From: Psococerastis gibbosa
Lineage: Eukaryota; Arthropoda; Insecta; Psocodea; Psocidae
Assembly: GCA_963971405.1 (NCBI GenBank)
Contig: OZ020485.1
Span: forward strand, 51,581,469 to 51,645,468
Direction: 5' to 3'
DNA length: 64,000 nt
A program made the position numbers and the translations under genes. Within the stretch, counting starts at the first letter, position 1; each line of letters starts with the position of its first letter. The notes below the pieces were generated by a model. It searched no databases. It had not been told where the DNA came from and saw only the letters and a program-made list of their open reading frames with translations. Shown here piece by piece: positions 31,364-40,890 of this stretch.

Positions 31364-34300
31364 AGTTGGTGTGGTATTCCCGAGGAAGGAGTGCAAGAAC
31401 TGTGGTCAATTGGTGATAGTGAAGGCTACATGTCGTGTGCTAATTTAACGGATCATTTTGGCAGCTCTACGGACGATATTTTTTGTGTTTTATTCGACTT
31501 TGTAAAACAAAACTCTTAAGGCCGGGGTACTCCTATTTGCTCATAACAGAAAAGTTGACCTGGTGCAAAGCTCAAAGGTTTAATATAATGTAATGCAATG
31601 TAACCGTTAATGTTCCCGTAGGAAATTGGCAGCCCGAACTCTAATATTTTTTATTTAATTAACTAGGCAAGTTATTAAAGATTTGGCTCATTTAAGTTGT
31701 AGAAATCTACTTCATGCATCATAATTATAATAAGGTATTTTTAATTTTCGAAATTGTAGTTTTTTCATAAACATGATAATAATTTAACTGCAAAGGCTTT
31801 CACGGCCGGAGTCGAATGAGGAACCAGTAGAATCCGGGCTGATGGGCCGTGGTCGAAGTGAAAGTGAACTTCCAAACGTTTCGTCAACATCTGCGGTCGA
31901 CATCTTCAGTGGAACTGCGTAGACTTCTAAGATTGTATCTCGGAGGCTCAGCAGCGACTGTGAGGGCAGGAGGTTGTGCTCTCATCGATGTCAACACACA
32001 AGATCAAGACCACAGAACGCCACATCAAGAAATTCGAAGGTCTCCTTGCGACTAAAAAGCCTACACCAGCACCCACACTAGATAAGAACCGTATCGCAAT
32101 CAACCAGTCGGATCATCCACTTTCTGAGGACGAGCGATCGATTCTTGAAAAAGGTGGAAACTTTGCTGTGGTACCAAGGAGCATCCCGACGGAAGATATC
32201 ATCGCCAACATTGAGTCCTCACTGAGACATTTACCCCCAACGGCAGCTGAAGAAATACGACGGGAATCTGCTAGAATTCTTCACTACGCCAAACCCCCGG
32301 TGCCCAATATATCCACCAAGGAACGCGCGGCATTAAAGAGCTTAAACAATAACAAGGACATCTTAATTCTTGCGGCGGATAAAGGGAATGCCACGGTGGT
32401 CATGAACACGGGAGACTACCAGAGGAAGATTACAGAATTACTTGACCCGGCTACCTACAAGGTTCTGAACCGCAACCCAACTTCGAAAATCTTGGCCAAA
32501 ACTAGGAAGCTGGTCAAAGACTCCTCATTACCCACTGAAGACAAACGGGATTTGGTTCAATCAGAAGCCTTGCCTCCGAGACTATATGGCCTACCAAAAA
32601 TCCACAAGCCGGATGTACCATTGCGCCCTATTGTTAGTGCGATCGGATCCCCCACTTATGGCTTAGCGAAGTACCTTACGAAACTCCTTCAGGTACATAT
32701 AGGGGATAATGAGTCGTTCATCAAGGATTCTACGCACTTCATCGAAAAACTGAAAACCATCCGCCTGGAACCTGATGATATACTGGTAAGCTTTGATGTC
32801 ATGTCACTCTTCACAATGGTACCCATCAAGGAGACTGTGGAGTTGATAAAAGAAAAATTCACGGATGACATCGCTGCTTTGTTCCACCATGTGCTGACAA
32901 CGACGTATTTTCAATGGAATTCGACCTTCTATGAACAATTGGATGGAGTCGCGATGGGCAGCCCAATCAGTCCAGTAGTCGCTAACTTCTACATGGAGTT
33001 CTTTGAAAATACAGCTTTGAACTCAGCCCCTCTACAGCCGAAATGTTGGTTCCGGTATGTTGATGACACCTTCGTGGTATGGAGTCATGGCCAAAAGAAC
33101 CTGGAGAATTTCCTGAATCATATAAACTCGAACCATGCAAACATCCAATTCACGATGGAACAGGAAAACAATGGTCGGTTGGCTTTTCTTGATGTGTTGG
33201 TAACGAAGAAAGAAGACGGAACTCTGGGCCACACAGTGTATCGAAAACCGACCCACACGGATAGATACTTGAACAAGAATTCTAACCATCATCCGAGCCA
33301 AAAACGAGCCATGATAAAGACACTCATCCACCGTGCCAACAGGATCTGCGAACCAACATTTCTTCAACGGGAACTCAAGCACTTAGACACGGCACTGCAA
33401 TCGAATGGATACAGCGCACGAGAAATAGCCCGCGCCATCCGACCCCGCATGAATAGATCCGCTCGGCAAGACGCACCCCCAAGTACTACTGGCCTACTCT
33501 GCCTTCCATTCATCAAGGGAGTCTCAGACCGTATAGGTAAACTCTTCTTACGGCACAATGTGAAGACTATTTACAAGCCTACGAGAAAATTAAATAGTTT
33601 GTACAGATCAGCCAAAGATAGCCGGGACCCGATGACGTCAGCAGGTGTTTACAGGATTCCGTGTTCGTGTGGAGAAGTCTATATAGGTACTACGAAACGA
33701 AGCTTAAAAACCAGGATTGATGAACATAAACGAAACTGCCGTCTTCTACAGTCGGAGAAGTCTGCAATCGCTGAGCATGTTCTAACACAAACCGGTCACA
33801 TAATACAATTTCAAGATGCTACAGTACTTTCTACAACTTCTTCATACCACCCTCGGTTACACAGAGAGGCTATAGAGATCCACAAGCACCCGCATAACTT
33901 CAATAGGAAAGAAGAAGGATTAAAGGTCAATAGAATTTGGTATCCAGCCTTAAAGAAGACTACAGCAAAGAAACTGGTGTCATCATCCGGAAATCAGGTT
34001 GAGGTAGTAGGGAGCCAATCAGGAGCGAGGATGACTCCGCCTCCACCCCCACCACCCCGCATCTTAGTATAAATTTCAGAGCACAACCTCCTGCCCTCAC
34101 AGTCGCTGCTGAGCCTCCGAGATACAATCTTAGAAGTCTACGCAGTTCCACTGAAGATGTCGACCGCAGATGTTGACGAAACGTTTGGAAGTTCACTATC
34201 ACTTCGACCACGGCCCATCAGCCCGGATTCTACTGGTTCCTCATGATAATAATTTATAAACAATAACTTTTCACGCATTGTATTATATATGATGCATTAA

Positions 34301-36220
34301 ATAGTCTTGTACAACTTTTTTAATAACTTGCTTAGTTAATTAAATAAATAAATAAAAATATTAAATGTACACTCCTCATCAATAATCGTCTATGCATGTA
34401 ATTTGCATCTACCATGTAGTGGGCTACTGTTGCGTTCTACGGTGTCATAACATTACATGTATTGTTTGTTGACAATATTATTTTTACGGATTATGGACAA
34501 TGTTTGGGCACGACCATCCTGTCGATTAACCCAGCGAGAACTTATCCTTATGTCCGTTTCTGTGGCTTTCTCGCTGTTTCTCGCAGAATTTAAAGATACG
34601 TTACTTTGTACAAGTAAGAATGCCGCATTAGACGTGAGGAGAAATTTTGCCTCAGCAGATGCAGGCGCTTCCATCATTGAATCATCACCAACATTTGTCT
34701 CTGATAGACATACAACCAAATATTTTGTTAACCCTTCTCCGCCTGGACCTGCAACTGTCCTGCTACCATCGCGCGATGTTGGCGACTGTTGGCCCATGAA
34801 GGGCAAGAAAGGCCATCTTCTGATCCAGCTAGCCGGAAACACGTGCGTAAATGGGTTCTCCCTGGAACACATACCTGCAGCTTTGCATCTGAGCGGGTTC
34901 CCATTGGAGGCGCCCAAGAATTTCACGGTGTACGGCCTGGAGGATGTTGAAAATAAGTCAAGTAGACATCTTTTCGGTATTTATTGCTACGATGCTCACG
35001 GTCTCGGTACGCAGTTTTTCCCTGTACAGAATCAATCGGTTGCGCTGTTCTGGTACATTGATTTGGTAATAGGAAGCAATCACGGGCATCCACTTCAGAC
35101 GTGCGTGTACCGGTTTTTAGTGCACGGTCAAATGGAAAAGACGGGGTGTGTCAATAAAGTCTGAGTTTATAAGCAGATTAGTATTCCTTCACTTTAGTTT
35201 AAGACTGAAAAATTCTGTACTATGCTTCTATGTAAGAAGTAAGTAAGTTCTATGTACCTTGAAAAAGCACGAGAATCCGGGCTAATTGGACGTTGCCTAT
35301 CTGGAAGGATACATTGAAGCGGTCTCAGTAAGGAAATGAAATGAAATGCAAAATAAAAATGACGTCAACACCGTATGTTTCGATTGGTTGGCTTATGTTA
35401 TGTAGTTGAGTAGTATTAATGGAGCTGAGCATGTTGCCAGGTGTACGTGGGGGGTCACGTGCCCCCGCCCCCGCAAGAGATCCCTTGGCGCATGCGCGAG
35501 CTGGAGCTGTGGCTCAACTCGGAGGAGGCGATGCAGCTACACGCCCTCGAGTACGCCGCCCTCGCCCACTATAAGCTCGTCCACGTGCACCCCTTCGACG
35601 ACGGCAACGGGCGCACATCTCGACTCTTGATGAACGCGATATTAATGCAGGCCGGCTTCCCTCCCGTCATCATTTTCAAGCAGGACAGGCACAGGTACAG
35701 TTAGTTCACTGTATTGTGAGCCAATTTTAAATCAGCTTTTGTTACGAATATTAGAATTTAACCGGAAAATGCCTTGTTAGAAGGAAAATGGGGTCAGAGA
35801 GTAGTAAAGAGAAGATCAGTACTGTGGTGAGTTGCTATGGGTTTCTAATCCCATGATGCCAACTTACAAAACAAGAGTCATCTGCCTCAAATCGCATTCA
35901 CTATATCTTGTTCATCATGTTCTAATCGGATTGTAAAATCGATTCTGATTGGTCAATGTTAACTAGATTAAACTAATGTGTTGAAGTAGGAGAATGGGTT
36001 GTTCTAATGATGCCTGATGGGGTGTTTCAGGTACTATGAAGTCTTGGACTTGGGTAACCAGGGTGACATCCGGCCGTTCATACGGTTCATCGCGTCGTGC
36101 ACAGACAAGACACTGGACCTATTCCTGTGGGCTACGCACGAGTTCGGGTCGGAGGTGCCCAAGCTGGACACAGACACCAGGACAATCGTCGTCGACAACA
36201 CGCTCCTCACTGCTGACTGA
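25156..36220 (+). CDS. FICD: FICD, ER protein adenylyltransferase (BiP AMPylase/deAMPylase), complete
   Basis: Six exons: 25156-25480, 26159-26535, 28552-28718, 29527-29623, 35441-35694, 36031-36220; 1410 nt, 469 aa, all phases fitting. Residues 28-46 (about [19 protein letters not shown]) form the single membrane anchor of a type II ER protein. Exon 2 gives the TPR region ([20 protein letters not shown]). The inhibitory helix TVGIEGN has its regulatory glutamate at about residue 243, and the Fic motif [10 protein letters not shown], with catalytic His at about 372, is intact. FICD attaches AMP to the chaperone BiP when the ER is unstressed and removes it under load. Intron 4 has a GC donor and holds a whole Penelope-like element and a SUN gene. 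The exon 1 donor was taken as TTAG/gtaaat; GAAG/gttcgt, 24 bases earlier, would also keep the frame. M23 is an alternative start. Confidence 0.94.
25860..26082 (-). mobile_element. LINE ORF2 C-terminal fragment
   Basis: The minus-strand reading gives [12 protein letters not shown] and, in another frame, [13 protein letters not shown]. The first motif is nearly identical to LVHLRKNPPPRSG in the LINE at 23863-24480, so it is a worn relative. It lies in FICD intron 1. Confidence 0.6.
26650..28225 (+). mobile_element. Tc1-like DNA transposon with decayed transposase
   Basis: Inverted termini of about 60 bp start CAGATTCAAAAAGGTTGGAC. Inside, the plus strand reads a Tc1 transposase broken over several frames: HTH region [18 protein letters not shown] (26993-27214), then [20 protein letters not shown] with the first catalytic Asp (27277-27627), FQQDRA, and [17 protein letters not shown] with the catalytic Glu (27720-28001). 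At least two frame breaks and an internal stop separate them, so it is inactive. It fills most of FICD intron 2, in the same orientation as the gene. Confidence 0.88.
30139..30360 (-). repeat. tRNA-derived SINE
   Basis: On the minus strand it opens with a tRNA-like part that includes TAGTGGTACGGACTC and the B-box-like GGTTCAAGTCC, followed by a unique body (GGCTTTATAGCCCTAACTCC, GTAATAGAACAAAAA) and a tail of ATTT units ending near 30139. The same body is at 50114-51510 and 14335-14390. It is in FICD intron 4. Confidence 0.75.
30361..31331. other. FICD intron 4, unassigned part
   Basis: No exon or clear repeat is recognised. The block at 30590-30660 is GC-rich and may be part of an old dispersed repeat. 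Confidence 0.3.
31334..31519 (+). pseudogene. Long A-tract followed by a short coding-like segment of unknown origin
   Basis: About 29 A residues end at 31362 in AACAG. From 31367 an open stretch of 50 codons reads [20 protein letters not shown]... and ends LFDFVKQNS before TAA at 31517-31519. The composition looks protein-like and the A-tract resembles a retrotransposition tail, but I recognise no family. It may be an exon remnant or part of an unknown repeat. Confidence 0.3.
31880..31912 (-). other. Hammerhead-ribozyme-like motif, left terminal repeat
   Basis: This is the inverted copy of the motif at 34151-34184 (minus strand: CTGAAGATGTCGACC, then GACGAAACG). See that entry for the fold and its weaknesses. 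Confidence 0.35.
31988..34072 (+). CDS. Penelope-like reverse transcriptase with C-terminal GIY-YIG endonuclease
   Basis: The ATG at 31988 opens 694 codons. RT motif A is [13 protein letters not shown] (about residues 266-278), motif [21 protein letters not shown], and motif [11 protein letters not shown] with the catalytic YVDD near residue 356. These match Penelope-like RTs, which resemble telomerase RT more than LINE RT. A GIY-YIG nuclease module follows near residues 550-600 ([20 protein letters not shown], then RIDEHKRNC), with the metal-site cysteines CSC as in Penelope elements. The protein nicks the target and copies the element's RNA. The frame ends in a proline run and TAA at the inner edge of the right terminal repeat. 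Frames on the other strand here are shadows. Confidence 0.92.
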   Translation: MSTHKIKTTERHIKKFEGLLATKKPTPAPTLDKNRIAINQSDHPLSEDERSILEKGGNFAVVPRSIPTEDIIANIESSLRHLPPTAAEEIRRESARILHYAKPPVPNISTKERAALKSLNNNKDILILAADKGNATVVMNTGDYQRKITELLDPATYKVLNRNPTSKILAKTRKLVKDSSLPTEDKRDLVQSEALPPRLYGLPKIHKPDVPLRPIVSAIGSPTYGLAKYLTKLLQVHIGDNESFIKDSTHFIEKLKTIRLEPDDILVSFDVMSLFTMVPIKETVELIKEKFTDDIAALFHHVLTTTYFQWNSTFYEQLDGVAMGSPISPVVANFYMEFFENTALNSAPLQPKCWFRYVDDTFVVWSHGQKNLENFLNHINSNHANIQFTMEQENNGRLAFLDVLVTKKEDGTLGHTVYRKPTHTDRYLNKNSNHHPSQKRAMIKTLIHRANRICEPTFLQRELKHLDTALQSNGYSAREIARAIRPRMNRSARQDAPPSTTGLLCLPFIKGVSDRIGKLFLRHNVKTIYKPTRKLNSLYRSAKDSRDPMTSAGVYRIPCSCGEVYIGTTKRSLKTRIDEHKRNCRLLQSEKSAIAEHVLTQTGHIIQFQDATVLSTTSSYHPRLHREAIEIHKHPHNFNRKEEGLKVNRIWYPALKKTTAKKLVSSSGNQVEVVGSQSGARMTPPPPPPPRILV
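34151..34184 (+). other. Hammerhead-ribozyme-like motif, right terminal repeat
   Basis: CTGAAGA (34151-34157, fits the CUGANGA core) is followed by GTCGAC (34159-34164), which can pair with GTTGAC (34172-34177) around a 7-base loop, and then GAAA (34178-34181). This is the order of the hammerhead core, and hammerhead motifs are known in Penelope-like elements. However, one U sits between the core and stem II, and I could not place a convincing stem III with a UH cleavage site. Treat as a candidate. Confidence 0.4.
34457..35164 (+). CDS. Small intronless SUN-domain protein, nested in FICD intron 4
   Basis: A single exon of 235 codons. Residues 29-43 ([15 protein letters not shown]) look like one membrane segment. 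The rest is a nearly complete SUN domain: [18 protein letters not shown], then [37 protein letters not shown], and [15 protein letters not shown] near the C-terminus, matching the order and key residues of SUN1-5/SPAG4. SUN proteins sit in the inner nuclear membrane and bind KASH peptides in the perinuclear space. The long coiled coil usual before the domain is almost absent. The AATAAA at 35152-35157 is inside the last codons (AAT AAA), followed by GTC TGA, so the 3' UTR would be very short. Lack of introns suggests an old retrocopy that kept its frame. An opposite-strand frame is a shadow. Confidence 0.85.
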   Translation: MYCLLTILFLRIMDNVWARPSCRLTQRELILMSVSVAFSLFLAEFKDTLLCTSKNAALDVRRNFASADAGASIIESSPTFVSDRHTTKYFVNPSPPGPATVLLPSRDVGDCWPMKGKKGHLLIQLAGNTCVNGFSLEHIPAALHLSGFPLEAPKNFTVYGLEDVENKSSRHLFGIYCYDAHGLGTQFFPVQNQSVALFWYIDLVIGSNHGHPLQTCVYRFLVHGQMEKTGCVNKV

Positions 36221-36672
36221 ATGACTCACTCCTCACTGTCAGCTAACTTAGCTAACTAGTTATTAATTGTATTAATTTACTTGTAACGAGTGCAGTAATC
36301 TCGATAATGGATCAACAGAAAATGAATAGGCTATAGTTGAACAAGCTTTGATTCGATCTGCCGCCGTTTGGTTAGGATCGATAGCCGAGACCGGACTGGA
36401 CCCAGTTTTCATAAGCAAATCACTTGAGATCCGATCTTAACGTTTCCTACTATCATTCTGCGCAGTGGCAGGTAAAGTTATACTTAGTTCCTTTTCATTG
36501 GTATGTTTTCACATGTGTCATGTATTGTAAGTTGTACATAAAGTAAAATAGAATCTAAAAATAGTAAAGACATTGATGTATTTACAGGTTTACGTTATGT
36601 TAGTATCTTATCAGGTACGCACAACACACATTTCTAATCTCCAGAGATTGTTTTGTCGAGGTTAAAGCAATA
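36221..36672. other. FICD 3' flank
   Basis: Probable FICD 3' UTR and flank. No canonical AATAAA is seen nearby; GTACATAAAGTAAAATAG near 36536-36553 could include a variant signal. Confidence 0.35.
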
Positions 36673-36932
36673 TATACCCGGTATTGTCATCCGCTATGTT
36701 GTATCCCATATTTCCTATATGGTAAGTATTGTAAGAAAAGTAAAAAATTGAAAGAAACTAATACACGTTTTAGTAATTTTTTATTATACACTTCCCTACT
36801 TGGTAGCACGTTTTTAAATAAAAATAAATAAACAACGATAAATTTCAAAAAATAAATAGGTAAACACCCAATGCTTGGCTTATACACAAGACTTATAATG
36901 GATACAACATGGCGGATGACAATACCTGTCTA
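36673..36932. mobile_element. Fold-back MITE with ATGGCGG-bearing ends
   Basis: GGTATTGTCATCCGCTATGT on the left (from about 36681) mirrors ACATGGCGGATGACAATACC on the right (to about 36928), and GTTGTATCC/GGATACAAC extends it, for about 30 bp of inverted repeat. It has no coding content. The right terminus contains AACATGGCGGA, another YY1-like string. Confidence 0.65.
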
Positions 36933-37690
36933 ATATAGAGCCCTAGTCGAGGTTGGCGGCGTTCGTCACCAGTCCTGATTGGTGGTCGGGTGGTTTGCCT
37001 CCTACGCCGTGAGTGCGTGCTTTCTAGTTTGGCCAATAAGGAAGCGTTTTAAGAGATAATGGGACTCCCCAACAGTCCTTTTTACAAAAATAAAATCCAA
37101 TTTGAAAGAAGCATATACAGTATGTAGATCCTATTGCCACGAATGAGATGTCATACAGATAGATACATATTATGACTGTCGCCAATACCAATAGGAACTC
37201 CTTCAACTTGACATGGTCAGTGTCCATTATTTTTTACGAGCCAACTTGAGCCGATCGGTGCTAGTGACGGCCACATAATGTGCAGGAACATTTTATTCTA
37301 CTTGAATGCATTTATTTTTATCGGTGAAATAGGATTTTTGATACCCGTAAGGCTGTTCCCCTCTAATTGTCAAGACAAGCGTACATAATTATATTGTCTG
37401 GCTGTGGTAGGATAGTTAGACTATTATTGCTGTCTTTTTTAACAAACATGCAACTTGCCGTTACGGATGTACATGCATTACCGTAGCCTACAACCTATGT
37501 TTTGAAAAATGGACATGTACAGAAATATTATTACCAAAACAGCTTGTGTACCCTATTTGAATCGCACCAGCTACAAGGTTTGGCTTATAAGACCAGGTAC
37601 ACAAGGACGATTCGAACGCCGGCGATACGCAGAGAGATTTGTGTCAGGAGAAAATAGGTTGGTGCAAAACCTCACCAGTCTACTTGAGAA
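36933..37690. other. Intergenic, unassigned
   Basis: Between the FICD end and the R1 copy I see no gene or known repeat in this part, apart from a possible LINE extension on its right. Confidence 0.3.
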
Positions 37691-37714
37691 ATAGACCGGT
37701 TCTTTACCCTGGTC

Positions 37715-37835
37715 CCTGCCAAGGGAAGTGAGCGTTGCTGTTTTCAAGACCACCACCGGCCACGACTACCTCCCTTCACATCTGCCCCCTATGTAACGAA
37801 CGCGATATCAATGCAGAGCATACATATAGCCTTGG
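37715..37835 (+). mobile_element. LINE RNase H / C-terminal remnant
   Basis: VSVAVFKTTTGHDYLPSHL and, in the adjoining frame, CPLCNERDINAEHTYSL resemble the RNase H end and the CPLC knuckle that close ORF2 of R1/I/Jockey-group LINEs. A small deletion shifts the frame between them. Confidence 0.5.
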
Positions 37836-37937
37836 TAAAATAAACAAAAATTCCGATCAGGGGTAGGGAGATTCCTCTACGCTACCTACGCTATGTATGT
37901 AATAAAGAATATAAAAAAATACTTCATTATTTTCCCG

Positions 37938-38145
37938 AGCATGGTATAATACCCGTATTTATTTAATCCCCTGTTATTAATAATGTAAACAAGATAATTT
38001 TATAATGGAAAGTGCTATTCAAAATTTGTTTGCTTGCATTTTTAATATGAGCAGCCTGATCATGGCGATTATAATACCGGTATTTATTTAATACCAGGGG
38101 ATTAAATAAATGTCGGTATTATAATCGCCATGATCAGGCTGCTGA
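37938..38145. mobile_element. MITE-B copy inserted in R1
   Basis: R1 text breaks at TTATTTTCCCGA and resumes at ACATCAACACACAAAACAC. The insert ends in a nearly perfect 97-base palindrome (about 38049-38145) built from CAGCCTGATCATGGCGATTA, TAATACCGGTATTTATTTAA and their complements. Confidence 0.7.
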
Positions 38146-38751
38146 ACATCAACACACAAAACACTCTTGTGTTCCAACAATGACGACTATGAACTTTTAC
38201 TTATACAATAAAAGATCTGAAAAAATACAGGGAAATAAAACAACAAGTAAAGTCATGGCTCCATAGTAAAATCGAATAAATTTTTAATTTAAATTAAAAT
38301 AACAGAATACTAGACATGGCCCACAGACGTCTCAAAAAGGTACAAGTACATTTAGTGAAGAACTTGCAGACAGACCCATTGGTCTTGCAAGACTTCAGAC
38401 ATCCTGACAAAAACATTAAATAAATAGAAAAAAAAAAAAATTATTTTTACTTTGACTGGATGTCATCTTGAAATCGTTGATTTGTCGTAAAAAGTGTTGA
38501 TAGCCATTATCGTAGATAATAATACGGGCTTTCAGTCAGATTTTAATTCATTTCTCTGCGACCAATATTAACTGATATATGAATTATATAAGGTTTCAAT
38601 CGGCCGCCATCTTGTAACTAAATAGGCCTAGTGGATCTAGCTGGTTAACGAACTCGATCAAGACATTTGTATGATCAATTTTGTGCCAAGTTTAACCAAA
38701 ATCAGATAATATTTACGGAAGTTAGAGTGTTTCCTGCAATCGATATACATA

Positions 38752-40478
38752 CAGTGGCGGAGAAAAACTTAAGGACACCAAATTTTTTCTTGTCATTTTC
38801 ATATTTGCCCTATATAATGAGATCTGAATGGCATGGTAGTTGGATAGTTGATTGCCCTCTAAGAGCTGTATAGATCGATATTATTTTGGTTCTTGCTCAA
38901 TTCACCTCTTCGCAGATATTAATGTTTTTCAAAAGTGCAAGGGGAGAAAAACAAAAGAACGCGAGCATTTAAGGTTCATTTTCTACTGGATAGAGAGTTT
39001 TATTGTGAAAATAACACTATAATTCAACTAAAACATCAATACTATGTGCTATGGCCGTTGTTTTGCCGGATTGTCTTGCACCTAGTTTGCAGTTTGCAGT
39101 CGAATAACTTGCAGCAAATTGAAATAGGTATCGAGTGCCATGTCTTCTTCGCCTCCTCTCATAGAAGGTCCTTGTTTTTATGCAGCGCCTTTGGTAGTTG
39201 ATTTTTTAAGTGGCTCCGAAGATTTTCAATGTGGTTCAGGTCGGGCGACTGAGCAGGCCACGGAATGGCAAGTACATTGTTCTCCGCGAACCACTGGTTT
39301 ATAATCTTTGGTGAATGCTTTGGGTCTTTCTACTGTTGGAACACCCATCAAATTGGCATGTCGTCTTCCACAAAAGGAGCATTACATTTTGCAAAATCTC
39401 CCAGTAGGCCTATATCTTTTTCGTCATGATTTCATTTATACGGAAAATCGGGCCTACGCCGTTGTAGGACAAATAGCCCCACACCATAATGTTACCGCCA
39501 CCAAACTTTACGGTCTTCTTTGTATACTTGGGATTAAATGCGGCATTGCGAGGTCTTGTCACACACTGTTTCTCATCGGAACCGAAGAAGTTCAACTTTG
39601 TTTACTTACTTCTTACTACAGGGCTTCCAGCTCAGGTGATGCCGACTGCCTGATGTCTCAGAAATGCCCTTGACGCTAGTGCCCACATGTTCGGCGTGCA
39701 CAGGATCTTTTGATGTCCGCCCGTCAACTTTGTTTCATCGCTAAAAAAATTGTTTTTCCAATTTGCACGATTTAGGTTTTCTGAAGCATGCTTGAAACGG
39801 TCCTTAATGTTCTTTTTTGGCAAAAGCAGAACTTTTCTCGGTAACCGACCATGGAGTTGGGCATCTATCAGCCCCTGTCGAACCATTCGAGTACAAATGG
39901 GTGGATTCATTTCCTTTTTAAGGTCGGCGGCGGTACTGAATGGTGACATTATGCTCTTATGGACCAGCAAATTGCCGAAATGCTGCGTTGTTTTTCGTGG
40001 ACGTCCCCTTTTTTTCATAGGACGGGGAGCTTTGAGAGCCTGTTCGACGATGGTTCTTGACCCTTCCAATCATCTCCGCTATTTTTCTTCTAGAATGCCC
40101 TCGTTCCCAAGTAGGCCTATATGGGTCACCTTCTTCTCCTCAGGTTTGCAATTTTCCCATTAGACATTTTTCTTCATTCAGCAACAACAGACTCCTACTT
40201 ATTCAAATTAAAGATAAAGAACTAAAAATCACTGTTTTTGGTTCAAAATATCAACATAAATGCTCGTGTCCTTATGTTTTTCTCCCCTTGCATTTTCGAA
40301 AAAAAATCAAATCTGCAAAGAGGTGAATTGATCAAGAACCAAAATAGTATCGAGCTATATACAGCTCTTAGAGGGCAATCAACTATCCAACTGCCATGCC
40401 ATTCAGATCTCATTATATAGGGCAAATATGAAAATTACAAGAAAACATTTGGTGTCCTTAAGTTTTTCTCAGCCACTG
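38752..40478 (-). mobile_element. Tc1-like DNA transposon with about 200-bp inverted repeats
   Basis: The ends CAGTGGCGGAGAAAAACTTA and its complement are each flanked by TA (38750-38751 and 40479-40480). The inverted repeats run about 200 bp and carry an inner GGAGAAAAACA block, the IR/DR layout known in Tc1 elements. The transposase is on the minus strand: GRPRKTTQHF, MVRQGLIDAQLHGRLPRKV and NNFFSDETKL with the first Asp (39632-40069), then KFGGGNIMVWGYLSYNGVGP (39410-39595). Frames are broken and part of the 3' end is missing. It lies inside R1 copy e. Confidence 0.9.
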
Positions 40479-40589
40479 TATATATATATATAACATTTTG
40501 AACGGAGGGGGTCATGAAATGAAAAGTTGTGAAGAAATTTTCCTAAAGTCGAACATTGGTCGCCATCTCAATAGGTAGACGAATCTCCC

Positions 40590-40890
40590 TAGTAGTAGTA
40601 GTAGTGTTCGTCGGGTTAATAACGACTTAGGCCTCATATTTGGGCCCATAGAGCGACCCCGACTTGACTGTCCTATGCCAGCCCATAGGACAGTGGACCT
40701 CCTGATTATAGTGGATTCCGAACCGCTTGGGAAACACAGTAAGTCACACGATTAGTTCGGAGGTGACCAGGACAAGTCCTACCATGTTTCCCTACCGGCT
40801 CTGTGCACACGACCAAGTTATCTGCAGCTTTGAACCTGCTCTGGTCCGCTGGATTCAACTTGGTATGACGGCCGGCCTGATGAATCTCAC
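40590..40890 (+). repeat. R3 dispersed repeat, copy b
   Basis: It begins in the AGTAG microsatellite and matches 20203-20475 over most of its length (ATTATAGTGGATTCCGAACC, GGACAAGTCCTACCATGTTT). It abuts the right end of R1 copy e. Confidence 0.65.

Larger units (their letters stand above)
31787..34242 (+). mobile_element. Penelope-like element, apparently whole
   Basis: The element is 2456 bp and flanked by a 14-bp target duplication, ATGATAATAATTTA (31773-31786 and 34243-34256). Its ends are inverted: 31819-31980 mirrors 34078-34242, the usual terminal-repeat layout of Penelope-like elements. One long open frame fills the middle. It lies in FICD intron 4, sense to the gene, about 215 bp upstream of the SUN gene. 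The near-identical terminal repeats and open frame suggest recent insertion. Confidence 0.9.
29624..35440 (+). other. FICD intron 4 with a GC-AG donor
   Basis: Exon 4 must end at CGC ACA CAG (29623), matching RRTQ before VYVGGHVPP; the next bases are gcaagc, not GT. CAG/gcaag is the usual setting of GC-AG introns spliced by the major spliceosome. The acceptor is ttgccag/GTG at 35441. Except for the SINE, the Penelope-like element and the SUN gene, no repeat was recognised in it. Confidence 0.75.
37862..40590 (-). repeat. R1 dispersed repeat, copy e (interrupted twice)
   Basis: In minus orientation R1 runs from GGGAGATTCCTCTACGCTAC at the left to GAATCTCCCTAGTAG at the right. It is split by MITE-B (37938-38145) and a Tc1-like element (38752-40478). 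CGCCATCTTG at 38605-38614 is the reverse of the CAAGATGGCG box; here the full AAGATGGCGGC is present. Extra AT-rich sequence at about 38215-38430 is unassigned. Confidence 0.75.

Noticed and set aside
34453-34926. 157-codon minus-strand frame
   Set aside because: It overlaps the SUN gene on the other strand and has no family match.
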